Shown: positions 9,440 to 20,467 of the stretch, piece after piece | Layout: each line of letters opens with the position of its first letter | How positions within the stretch are numbered: position 1 is the first letter of the stretch | DNA from: Angiostrongylus vasorum | Taxonomy: Eukaryota > Nematoda > Chromadorea > Rhabditida > Metastrongylidae | Assembly: GCA_018806985.1 (NCBI GenBank) | Contig: JADANN010000114.1 | Span: 434,001 to 498,000, forward strand | Length of the DNA: 64,000 nucleotides | Direction: 5' to 3' | Notes under the pieces: model-generated | Databases searched by the model: none | What the model was told of the DNA's origin: nothing | What the model saw: the letters and a program-made list of their open reading frames with translations, nothing else | Position numbers and translations under genes: made by a program

Positions 9440-12425
9440 ATCGTCGAGTAACTTGAGTGCGGCAGTAAAATAAACGGGACTTATTCCTCTGACCCCGAAA
9501 GAGCTTCCGGATTCAGCAGCGTTGGGTAGGACGAGTACTGAAAGGCTGCAAAAATCTCAAGGCCATTCTAGGCTGCCTAAATCGCATAGGACCACGGTGA
9601 CTATCTGGACGATCTGTACCTACAATACACGCACACTTGCATCTGAGTCCTTCATAGAAGAGTTGGTCATGCAAGCAAGAAGGATAAGGTACGGCGTCAG
9701 GCGCCTGGCCGAGAAGAGACGACGCCATCCATTCAACGCCGTCTACGACACCGGAGAAGAAGTGTCCCTCGGAATATCTGACAGCAGAGGTGTCGGCGGC
9801 GTTGGCGTTCTCGTCAACACGGGTTTGTCTATGAAAATCAACTCATTCGAAAAACTAACAACTTGAATTGAACATTTACGATTGAAGAGAAGTGGATCAA
9901 TATCGGGCTTTGACAGTCTTTATCGTTTACGTTGCCACTTCAAGCTGTGACAAAGACGAAGTCGAAACGTTCTATATGGACTGAGGGAAGTTCTACAGAG
10001 AAGACCATACATTCTTTAAGGTGATATTTAGAGATTGCAACGCTAAAAATTGGACGCAGAAGAACGTCTAAAAACGTAACATAAGTACCTACGGATTAGA
10101 ATGGAACGAGGAGGGTGGGCGGCTCTCCGAGCTTGTCATGAGACTAAGGTCATTAATGGTAACTCGCAATTCCAGAAGCCCTACTCTCAACGTTGTATGT
10201 GGAAGTACCCCTGTGGAGAGTACCATAATGAAGTAGACCGTATCGTAATAAACCGAAGGATTTGCCTTGTCGGTGTTGTCCCAAAATTCTACACGGTACC
10301 AGACCGTCGTCTCCTTCGTGCAAGATGTCATTCATCGCGGAAAGGAGAAAAACGCCGCTAACTTCAAAAAACGAAGCACTAACACTACCATAAACTGAGA
10401 TCTATTCAACTCATTAGGCGATTGTTGGAAAGTACAGTTCTTAGCAACATCGACAAGGAATATGATCGCCTCATTAACATTTTCACATTAGCACTATGAA
10501 AGGTGAGAGTTCGAAAGTCACCAAGAGACGTTTGTCTCTAGAAACATTCGAGCTAATACGCCAGCGTGGAATCGCACGAGCTGTAGGCAACTGCCAACTC
10601 ACGTCTGAACTTGCAAAACAATGCAGGCAGGCAATAAAAGAAAATGTTAAAGAGATAAGAGCAGCAGTTATGGGTCGAAGCTGGAGAGGCTGGAAAAAGC
10701 ATCCGCAAAGCCCAACAAATCTTCGCCAATTACGAAACCAAGACGATTGCACTCCGACGCCCAAACGGAACAGTTACAGCGTCCAGAAAGGCAATCGAGA
10801 AAAATTATTCACGAATACTAACATCTCTTCTATAGCCACGTCCTCCTTCCCTCATATGCAGTAAAGGATGATGGATATGTTGCATCACCGATTCTCCCTT
10901 CCGAAATCCGCAATGCCATTTCGTCAGTGAAAAATCGAACAGCTCCAGGTCCCGACAGGATAAAATCCGAACACCTGAAGAACCTTCCGCCAGTCGTCGT
11001 GTACAGGCTCGGCTCTTCACAAGTTACCTGTCTGAATGCAAGGTCCCTACTCAGTGGAAGACCAGCAAGACCGTGTTATTGTTCGAGAAAGGTGACCTAC
11101 ATCATATCGGCAACTATCGCCCAATCTGCTTGCTGTCTGTCGTCTATAGACTTTTCACTCGAGTCATCCTAAACAGGATTGGCAACACTGGATGAAAGAC
11201 AACCATGTAAGCAAGCATGGTTTCGAAAAGATTTCAGTGCGATGGACCACATCCACACGATAACAAGGCTCGTTGAAGTATCGCGAAAGTACAAAGGAGC
11301 GCTCTGTCTCAATTTGATCGATTTACAGAAGGCCGTTGATTCAACTGAGATAGAAGCAGTCATGGAAGCCCTGGACATTCAGGGAGGCTTTACTAAAAAA
11401 AAACAAACATTTTTGGTGAGCTGTATAAAAATTTCTCAATCGGAACATCACCATTTTACAGCGATAATAACACTGACGTCAAGAAAGAAATTAGGCAAGG
11501 GCGATACCATCTCGCCAAAATTATTTAGCGCCACCCTCCAGAACATCATGCGAACATTGGAATGGGACAATATGGGAGTGAAAATCGATGGTTGGCAGTT
11601 ACATCATCTTCGTTTTGCTAATGACATCGTTGTTATAACACCAAACATTAGCCAAGTGGAACGTATGCATACCGACTTTGATAAAGCCTGTGGAAAGATT
11701 GGTCTTCAGCTACATCTCACAAAAACGATGTTTATGAGGAACGGATTGGTTTCTGTCTGCCCCATTCACGCTCAACGGAACGAATATCTTTGAATGCTCC
11801 AGTTATTGGTATATAGGTCGGGAAATCAACATGATGAACGACTTAGCTCCAGAGTTGAGCAGAAAGAAACGAGCGGCTTGGGAGGTTTCTTCAAGGGCAT
11901 CGAGGATGTAATGAGGGAGAACAAAGAACACTGGACTCCGCGCCCATCTCTTTTCGACTCCAGGATACGTCCTGCCTTAACGTATGCGTCAAAAACCTGG
12001 TCGCTGCGTGAGTAGAATGAAATACCACCCAGCGTTATTGAACGTGTAGTCGAACATGACGATGATGGGAGTACTTCGTGTGACGCAAGTGACGGAAGGG
12101 ATCCGAGGCTAAGGGCTACGTCAACTATCAGAAATAAGAGTCAGCATTCTATGCGCCGAATTGTCGAAGATTGTGTGCTCACGTATATCTGAACGACAAT
12201 TAATGGACAAGATCCGTTATCGACAGGATTCACCGGATATCAAACGCACAGCAGTTACACCACCAAACCCATAGTCAGGATTCTTCGCGAATATCCTAGA
12301 AGGATATGGTATTGAGCGAGTCCCTACAAGAACCCACAGGGTTACTCTTGCACGCGACAAGGAGAATTGGAAGCTTTACTGGCCCCCTGTTCGAATCAGC
12401 TGGCGATCAACGGGACGACAGATTG
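9440..12425 (+). pseudogene. RTE-type LINE, nearly full length but decayed
   Basis: In order on the plus strand: 5' UTR, the ORF start with the APE-type endonuclease region (TICTYNTRTLASESFIEELV, ending GVGGVGVLVNTG, 9522-9866), linker (SSKVTKRRLS, 10496-10864), APGPDRIKSEHLKNLPPVVV (10927), reverse transcriptase (RKDFSAMDHIHTITRLVEVS to HHLRFANDIVVIT, 11179-11793), C-terminal region with ALTYASKTWSLRE, and a last remnant reading IERVPTRTHRVTLARDKENW near 12320-12380. Frameshifts and stops break it into pieces. The catalytic FADD box reads FAND. Non-functional. Confidence 0.9.
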
Positions 12426-13295
12426 GACTTGTACGGGGTTTGGCAGAGCTCCACATTACTACGTTGCAACCTACCTATGGAACCAGAAAACACGAACATT
12501 CCTTTCCTGTTAGCATGGTCCTCTGACATCCGCCGAATTGGAGCAACTATCGAAATCCTGCGAGTATTTTTTGTCTCAAAGCGGCAAACATCCATCTGGT
12601 CCAAGAGTCTCCGATTAGTATCTAGTGCAACTCTTGCACAGATATCAGGAATTCAGTAAAACTCCGTCCAACTATCCGATATTTAATGCGTCAAATATGT
12701 GAAGACTGCTTAAGATGTCGCATAGGAAGCCAGTCATTTCAATGGATTTTTGCAGGACAACGAAACCAATGTGCTGAGTCTCCACAGCATGTGACGATAG
12801 GTTCTCTAGTTATTCAATTAAAAAATACCGAAGTACAACACTGTTTTAACCCCTCGTTCTTTTGTGCTAGAAAATCTAACATGGTACAATCCTGATGTAT
12901 TTGCGGAATCAATGTACTAACAAAGTCAAGAATTATTGTGAACATTGCTGACGTTGACAACCTATTAGTGCATTGTTGAAGTCAACAATTTATTACTGCC
13001 ACACATTAAATTATTAAGATAGGTGAGTGTAAAGGAGACGCTAAAAAGGCCAAGTCAACTACTGAACAAGCAAGTGAACAAGTTTTCCAACCTCAAAATG
13101 CGTACTAGTACGTAGTAAAACTGAGTACTTATACAGATCTTAACTTTAATTCTCACTTCTTTACGTATATCGACGAGATCATTTCTTAAACAATTGGCTA
13201 GAAGATTGGACAAGTACACCCTAAACATGCAGCATGAAACTATGAAAAAAAGTAACAACAAACGAGGCGGAAGATGTAATTCTTAAGTTCACAGT
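12426..13295. other. Between the RTE copy and the TFIIIC gene; no gene seen
   Basis: AT-rich, no recognised repeat and no convincing exon. Contains the likely 3' end of the GTF3C5-like gene. Confidence 0.4.
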
Positions 13296-16200
13296 CTAAA
13301 AGTCATCTGTTTCCATATCTTCATCAGCATCCATATCTTCCGTAGTTTTCCGGACGTCTTCTTTGACTTTTTCACGCAGTTCTTCGAGTAACTCCTAAAG
13401 AAAACTCTATTTCCTAAACAATTCAACCCAAGGATGAAGACATCTATGTATAACTATTCAGACGATCATAGATATACACCTATTCCATAATAGTGTCGTT
13501 TCTGGTTCCCGGCTTTGACTTTAAAGGTGCTAAAATAATGCGAATTCAAGTCATTCCAATGTGAGCGATTGTTTCCAAGAAAAAAAAAAGGAAGAAACAT
13601 CAACCGCAGGAATCTAGCCGTAAACCTTGGGCTCGATGCTTTGAGTGATACCAATGTGAGAAAATGTTCCGAAAAAAAGAAGGAACACCAACCGCCGGAA
13701 TCCAGCCGTAAACCTCGGGCTCCGATGCTTGAGTATGATCTCTCTTAAGAAGCGCGTCTGCTAACGGTAGTTTGATATCGCATAGACTGTACCACATTTG
13801 TCGAACTCTCGGAAGGCGACCTTCAAGAACAATGAAAGAATTGAGTGAATAAACCAAGAAAAATACATGTAACTCAATGACTTCTAAGTAAAAAAAGACA
13901 GGTGGAAAAGTTGTGATTAACGAGAAGGGCACATAAACATTTTGACGACATGGTTGGAGGTAATAGTTTTAAAGAAAAGTCAATAGAAAAAAACCACCTG
14001 GTTGATAGGTAAAATGAACTGGCATATTGTTATCTAATGATAGGCTGCGGTCCGAAGATACCTTGAGCCGCTGGCGTTCCGGTATTTTCGTATGTTGTCT
14101 AAACAATGCAAACAATAAGGATAAAAAAGGAAAGAAAAATATTTTAAGTACCACGATGAGGTATATAAAGACAACACATGTAATATAGGTTCTCTGGAAA
14201 TTAGTGTAGTGACATATCCCAGTTCAGAATAAAGTTTATTAATCAGACAACAAGTCAGTACCTGAAGCTAACCATCAAAGTTTGGTAATGCTTGGATTCT
14301 GGATCAACACGAGGATCATATCCGAATTTGCACCAAAGTCTGCCCCAAGGTCCTGATAGGATATAGAAAGCAAATTTCTGTAGCAGCGTCCTGAACAATG
14401 AAAGATGAACTAAACATACCATTAGACGCACAAGAAGAAACGATAGTGACCATAATGACAGTAAGCGAAGACAAAACCAAAGATACGATCATATGTATTC
14501 TGTGTTGTCAAGGAAGGAACTCAGTTCCCATCCACGAAATATCCATAAAATACTTAAAAACGAAGGGCAAAATTGCAGCAAGAAATTTGAAGTTTTGATG
14601 CACAACTCGCAATTTAAGAGTAAGTATTTTTTCAAAATAATGGTAAATATAAACCTGCTTTACCTCAAATCGACTGCGTAGTAATGGGAAGCACTCGAAA
14701 AGGATTAGAAAAGTTAAAATCAGCTGTAACCTACGAATAAATATATGTTCAATAAAGTACTATGTCACTCAGAAATAACTGCGTGGTCGTACGCGCCCAC
14801 AAAGAATTTGGAATATGCAGAAAGTTACAGCTTATTCCAAATTAAAGAAGGAAAAAGTTCGATCCCTACCGCAGACACCCGGAGCTCGGAGTTTTGCAAA
14901 ATAAATCATTGCAGTTGTTTTTCAAAGCATACTTTGTCATGAAAAAGAATGGGCAGTAAGTAACAACGTGACTAACATTGTGATTTATACTACAGCTTCA
15001 GCTTAATCAATCCCGTTGACAGGTGACTGCTGACAGCACCCATAAAACAAGGCTGATAGAAAGGCGAAATGAAAGATCTGCACGGTGTGGTGGTAAATGC
15101 GTTAGTCCTCAGGAAAGAAAAAACAGCATGTTCAATCCCCACCGCAGACACCTGCGATCCGGAGTTTTGCAAATATCTCAGCATAATTGCATTTAAAATA
15201 GAAATTCATTTGGAAACTCATTTGGCGATCGATAGCGTTATAAATGATATAACTGGAATCTATGACGTTGTCATTGGTAGGATGGAAACATGAAATAAAA
15301 CGAACTTGAGTAGGGTATCCTCCAGATTTGTCTTATAAGCTATAGCATTCCGCGTCCACATTGGCCTCTCACGAAACAATGCAGCTAGCATTTTATGTGG
15401 TTCTTCATTCTTGCACCTTAAAGAATAAAATTGTTATTGATAGTAGAAGGAACAATACAGAACTTAAAGCTACTTCACGCATGATATAGATATACACTTC
15501 GTATGTTGTTCAACAATAGCGAATTACGGAAAAGAAATAAATGCAAACATACAATTCACCATCTAAAATTGAAAACAATTCCCATACCTGAAGTCTGCAT
15601 CCATAACAGCTTCTTCTGATGGAGCTGTAGGAAATGGATCATTGGCATGCACTGTGATCGACAAAGCCTTCCGTTCAATTCGCAGGTTCTGTCCATGCCC
15701 TGACTTCTTTCGAGGCTTATCTACAGCGAAATCTGTCTCACGACATAAGATCTTGTTTGATGGTGAATTATAACGACTAAATTGAAACGGCGGGAGAAAT
15801 AGAGGAGTGTAGCCAGGATGAGGATCTGGTCGATCCCACCTTAAAAAATGCACTAAAAGATAGAAGCACTATCTGTAACTATCTGTAATATCTTCTACAT
15901 ATCTTCCAATCGACAACCAAGATTTGAAAGTGGAAATGAAGGATAAAATCCTTTCGTCGATTGAAAAATAAAAAATTAAAAAGCGGTAAAACACACACAC
16001 ACCAGCACAATGCACTTGGGAGGTCTAGAGGAATAAGTCGAGGCAGCAGGTCATCGAACCCTTCTCCTTGCTGCCGCTTTTTTAGTGGCAGATATTGAAA
16101 ATCACACATTGTATCAAATGTATACACGTAGTTCACCTGTAATATAACTTTTTTGTCCTAATTTAATATACTTTGTAGAAGAACTGTCCGCGAAGTTTTC

Positions 16201-17494
16201 CTTCGTAAAACTTCTGACTCTCTTCCAGACTAGAGGGATAAACATGAGTGTCCAAAGGCAAAAACCTTATAGACCGAAGAGTGAATTAAAAGGTCAATTA
16301 ATTAACAACTGTTATTAGAACCCAAAGAGGTGACCAAATAATAAAATAAGCAAGACGTGAAATGTCAATATCTGATAAACAATCGCAAAATAGAATAAAT
16401 CTGTGCTAGCATAAAAGATAATCAGGTGTAGATAAGGGAATCCTAATAACGGTTTACCGCCTCGTCGTGGTTGGGAGGTGTTCCTGAGTGTCGGGCTACG
16501 ATGTATAGCGGGGTGTTTCGTCCCCTCACCAGGGTCACCATAGCTTAGAAGGTGTCCGGCGTTTCCATCAGGAAGCTCAGCTAAGAGTAAACCAGTATCA
16601 GGATCCAACACCGTCCTGGTATCAAACTGGTCGCATGGTGGCAAATTTCTGATCCACAGGGCCTGCGACTACCTGTGATGGTGACGACCTGGGTCAGACT
16701 TCGGCCGGGCCGACCTCGTAAATCTAGGGAACAACAACCACTAAACTAGCAAATCTCTAGAGAATGGAAATTATGCTGGGGCCCGCACAACCAGTAGGAC
16801 GGACCGTCTAAATATCCAGGTAAGCCAGGTAAGAAAATAACAGACATAAAAAAGAAAATAAATAAAATTCATACTAGATTTACATCTATATTACATCGGA
16901 AACACTTGCTTTTCAATTAAGTCGTAACCTTCCATGTTTCCCTAAAATTCCTAATTCTTCTGTTGTATTCTGTTGAAGCTCAATTCAGTGCTAAATCTTC
17001 TAGGAACTCCTACTTACCAAGCCTAGACAATTAGTTTCTATAATTTCTGGATTCTTCTTCTTTCGTCTTACTTGCATTACCAATCGTATCGTTCCAGATG
17101 TTACCTAGACAATTCACTACATACAAAGCGTATATAGCAAACAAAGTACCGATTAAAAATACATAAAACTTGCCATTTTCGATTCACTCACATTAGCGTC
17201 AATCTTCTTTTCAGAAATTGATGCGCTTGTGTAAGGATTTTCTGGCGTGTGCCGTAACTCAAGTGCTTGGCCGTTAAAGTGATTCTTAAAGCATATAGGT
17301 AAGGAACCACACGAATACAATTTTTACAGCGATAACCAACATCAAGGATTAAAAGTATCTAGCACCTGTGTGATCCGTGAAAGACCTCCGAGGGTTTCTA
17401 GAGCTCTATCAAGATTCTGAACAATGCCTGGATAATGTATAACGATTAATTCTGACTGAACTCCCTCCACAGGTCGTTTTCGATAAGCGTGCAT
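13296..17494 (-). CDS. gtf3c5: General transcription factor 3C polypeptide 5 (TFIIIC subunit, tau95-like), complete, 10 exons
   Basis: Exons on the minus strand: 17494-17366, 17284-17192, 17104-17018, 16136-16003, 15839-15588, 15416-15302, 14377-14262, 14098-13998, 13820-13693, 13394-13296; 1254 nt, 417 residues, phases consistent (human GTF3C5 is 519). Landmarks in family order: ELIVIHYPGIVQNLDRALET, LGGLSRI, LELRHTPENPYT, CDFQYLPL, PLFLPPFQFSRY, FRERPMWTRNAIAY, ILSGPWGRLWCKFGYDPR, GRLPRVRQMWYSLCD, and an acidic C-terminal tail (EDMDADEDMETDDF). The protein is a TFIIIC subunit that helps bind the A-box of tRNA-type promoters and recruit TFIIIB for RNA polymerase III. The 3' end of exon 6 is uncertain (GTTTTA or GTTTCC donor). 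A family A repeat lies in intron 3. Third gene of a head-to-tail cluster. Confidence 0.92.
13556..13743. repeat. 95-bp tandem duplication of an exon end and splice donor
   Basis: Two copies, 13556-13650 and 13651-13743, each running from CCAATGTGAG through an A-rich run to GGCTC(C)GATGCTT. On the minus strand the upper copy holds the last codons of GTF3C5-like exon 9 (VYGWIPA) and its donor; the lower copy has TGG changed to TAG and lies in the intron. Confidence 0.85.
14745..15205 (+). repeat. Two diverged family D repeat copies
   Basis: Each ends in the family phrase ACCGCAGACACC followed by GGAGTTTTGCAAAATA or GGAGTTTTGCAAATATC; the second (14985-15200) also has CAATCCCGTTGACAGG and CACGGTGTGGTGGTAAATGC. 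Both lie in intron 6 of the GTF3C5-like gene. Confidence 0.7.
16445..16825 (-). repeat. Family A repeat in intron 3 of the GTF3C5-like gene
   Basis: Reverse orientation: GGTTTACCGCCTCGTCGTGG at its left and GGACGGACCGTC near its right end; central CGCATGGTGGCAAATT block. Confidence 0.88.
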
Positions 17495-17496
17495 CA

Positions 17497-17510
17497 CTAC
17501 AACAAGTTTG
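17497..17510 (-). promoter_or_regulatory. Probable SL2-type trans-splice acceptor of the GTF3C5-like gene
   Basis: Minus-strand CTTGTTGTAG ends 2 nt before the start codon. With the vti-1 stop codon about 400 nt upstream in the same direction, this is where an operon mRNA would be trans-spliced. Confidence 0.65.
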
Positions 17511-17898
17511 AAGGATAAAGGTAAAGAGTGATAAGTAAAGGAAATCGCCATGTACAATCACATTACATTTCCAGCTTTTTAGCAGATAGATGGTGGGAAG
17601 AACTTATAGAAAAAAAACAGAAAGGCGATAAGCAAATTATTTATCTCCATCGTCAAAAAACATTTCCATGATTATAGGACTATGAAGAGATGGACAAAAG
17701 CAAAGGTTACATGGATAAAGGTCAGACAGCACCCGAATGATAACTGTTAAGAGAAAAACTGAAGCAGCTACGACTCATGAATGTATTACACAGGTGAAAA
17801 GATCTGAGTACAGGACCACCAATTTGAGTAGTAAGGGATTTTATAAAATTTACAAGTTCGGAAAACCGGAACATCAAAACGAACCAAGAAGCATGGAA

Positions 17899-20281
17899 TC
17901 ATAAAGATTTGTATACTAAAAACAGGAGAGTGAACATTAGAAAAACAGCAACAACCAACAGTAAGAGACGATTTTGAATGACCCTGAAATGAACATTTCA
18001 TGAAGGACATACTCAATTCAAATAAACAGGAAACATATGACGCCATGAACGTCACTTTCTGCACAAAATCCATCGTGAAAAGAGAGAAATCACCTCCCGA
18101 TCATAGTGTTTAGAACACGATTGCTCCTTCCTAATTCAATATCTGCTTCACGCATTCGTTCTCGAGCACGATTGATCGTTTCCCGTTGTGACGACAAATT
18201 TCCCAGGACTTCGGTTCCAATCTGTTCAGTTTCAACTGCCATGCGATAGGCGTCGTGAAGTTTCCTCGACGATCTCTCTAATCTTTCTGTATTTGCTATT
18301 AACTGTTCTTCCTGTTGGTCCATCTCTACTGCTTCGTCATAAGCAAGTAACTCGTCTCTATCGGCGGTCTCTCGCAAACGTTTGATTGCCTTCTCGAGTT
18401 CATTGTCCAGTAGACGCTTATCGTTGTGATAACTCCGTACTCTTAGCTCATACTTGGTGCGCTCACTGCTACAATCGCATCCACTTAGGATAGATAAGAC
18501 AAATTCTGTTAGAGATAGTGTTAGAGAAGAAATATTTCCTGCCCATCAATAAGTTGCTGTTTCACTAGAGTTGGCAAGTGACTATGAACTCTCAAAATCA
18601 ACATTCTAGTCAAAAACTTACAGTACCTCCCAGCTGCCAGATCTCGGACAGCTAGTTCCATTTGCCCAAGAAGTTCGGCGACATCACTTAGTACTCGTTG
18701 AATCGCAATTACACTAGCAGGTCTGTCCGAAGCAGGTAATGATGGTAGGCGTGCGATAGCAGCCGTCACCTATACTGTACACAATAAGTAGAATTACTTC
18801 TCAAGATCTTGCATAAACAATGGGCACTTTTTTCTTATTTACTGCCTTTTACAAGTTTTCAAAGCAGGGTATTATTTGTGAAACAACCACAATGATGCTG
18901 AGATATTTGCAAAACTCCGGACCCCAATTGTCTGCGGTGGGGGAACCTACGCGCTATTCTCCTTTCCGGGGAGTAACGCGTTCACCACCACACCATGCGC
19001 TTCCTTCGCTTCGCCTGTCTCTCAGCTAGTTCCAGGAGTTTTGCAAATATCTCAGCATCATTGTGGTTGTTTCACAAATAATGCAGTAAATAAGAAAAAA
19101 AGTGAACATTGTGAATTTCAACTATAGCCTCAGCTTAACTAGGTTCACTGCCGATTTGGGCTCCCCAGATCAATCCCATTGACGGTTGATTGCTGATGGC
19201 AGTGACCGATAGAACTAGCTGAGAGACAGGCGAAACGAAGGACTTGCACGGTGTGGTGGTGAACGCGTTACTCCCCCGGAAAGGACAACAGCGCATCCGT
19301 TCCCCACCGCAGACACCTGCGGTTCGGAGTTTTGCAAATATCTCAGCATCATTGTGGTTGTTTCATAAATGAGCACCTTATTTGAGTAGCATGTGTTAAG
19401 CCTTTTACAACACGCATTAAAACAATTCCACACATTCTCCCTTTACGTTACCTACTTGGATGGCCCGTCTTCTTTGCTTATGCGAGCCCTAGCATAATTC
19501 TCATTTTCTCAGAGCCTTGCTGATTTAGCTATTGTGTTTTCCACGAAATGCCGAGTTCAGGTTAGCCAAAGCTTGCCTCACGTCTTCACCACAACAGGCA
19601 GTGGCAGCCCTTACAGATTAGAGGGAGATTTCCCACTATGCGACAAGTTTGATACCAGAATGGTGATGGACGCTGGTATTGGTTCACTCTTAGATGGACT
19701 TCCTGATGGAAACTCCGAACTCTTTCTCAGCTTGGGGGGTCCTGCTGGAGGGTTGAATCCCCCCGCTGTACATCGCAGACCAAAACCCAGGAATATTTTC
19801 CAGCCACGATGACGCGGTAAACCGCTGACAGGGTGATTCACACTCTCTCTACTAATTGCCTGGATTGATGCAAAATAGTGGAATTAACTGCTAAACTCCA
19901 ATAGCATACCCAACATATACTTCTCTATTCTGCAAGCCTCCCCAAAATTTCAGTAAGTGTCGTAAATCGTAAAAGAACATAATTAACGCCAATGGTCAGG
20001 TAGCGAGCTTATCTTCGACCCATCGAATCAGGCTACTGCCTACCCCCCGTGGTAAGTACTTGGAAAAAGCCGACTGCGGTTATCATGACAGAACCCCATG
20101 AAAAAGACGTTTATCAAACCACCAAAATCCTCATCAAACGTAAATTATATGCTGCCTGCCAAACTCAACAAAATGGATGGTAACACCATCTTAAGTGGAT
20201 ATGATGACACACCTCGGATGTCTGTAGTGAGTACTGCTGTTCGAATTCACTCAACGTCGTCGACACGCCTCCTGCTTGCAT
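17899..20281 (-). CDS. vti-1: Vti1-family vesicle Qb-SNARE, complete, 4 exons
   Basis: Exons on the minus strand: 20281-20213, 18769-18627, 18468-18094, 17983-17899; 672 nt, 223 residues, the usual Vti1 size. The N-terminal Habc-type helices start FEQQYSLQTSE and IARLPSLP; the SNARE helix has LERSSRKLHDAY, ETEQIGTEVLGNLSSQRETI and RARERMREADIELGRSNRVL; the last exon codes RVIQNR plus a tail anchor (LLLLVVAVFLMFTLLFLVY) ending four residues later. Vti1 proteins work in Golgi, TGN and endosome fusion complexes. The exon 3 acceptor could be 15 nt further upstream (TCCTAAG), adding five residues; I prefer the nearer TTGTAG because spacing to RVRSY then fits the family. Intron 1 carries A and D repeats. 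Second gene of the cluster, 186 bp after mrps-7. Confidence 0.93.
18874..19079. repeat. 206-bp hairpin (MITE-like) made from family D
   Basis: Arms 18874-18918 and 19035-19079 are perfect 45-bp inverted repeats (outer end ATTTGTGAAACAACCACAAT, inner end TTGCAAAACTCC). The loop is family D sequence in reverse orientation. Lies in vti-1 intron 1. Confidence 0.85.
19105..19385 (+). repeat. Family D repeat
   Basis: Good copy: CCTCAGCTTAACTAGGTTC, TTGATTGCTGATGGCAG, GACAGGCGAAACGAAGG, CCACCGCAGACACCTGCGG, then GTTTTGCAAATATCTCAGC. In vti-1 intron 1. Confidence 0.85.
19445..19845 (+). repeat. Family A repeat in vti-1 intron 1
   Basis: From ACTTGGATGGCCCGTCTTC to GATGACGCGGTAAACC, full length. Confidence 0.88.
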
Positions 20282-20295
20282 CTATGACGGGTAAA
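20282..20295 (-). promoter_or_regulatory. Probable trans-splice acceptor of vti-1
   Basis: Minus-strand CCCGTCATAG abuts the vti-1 ATG directly, 186 bp after the mrps-7 stop codon. The polypyrimidine content is weak, so the exact acceptor is less certain. Confidence 0.5.
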
Positions 20296-20467
20296 CATAT
20301 GTTGGTACAATCAGGGCTTATATATAGACACATAAATAAGCAATACTCAGTACTATCCGAAATCACGTTCATATATAGAAACAATACGGCAAACAAATAA
20401 CATTTTACTCAAAACCAATAAACAATGAAAACCTGGAAAATCAGTTGCAAGAAATCAATGCAGTGAT

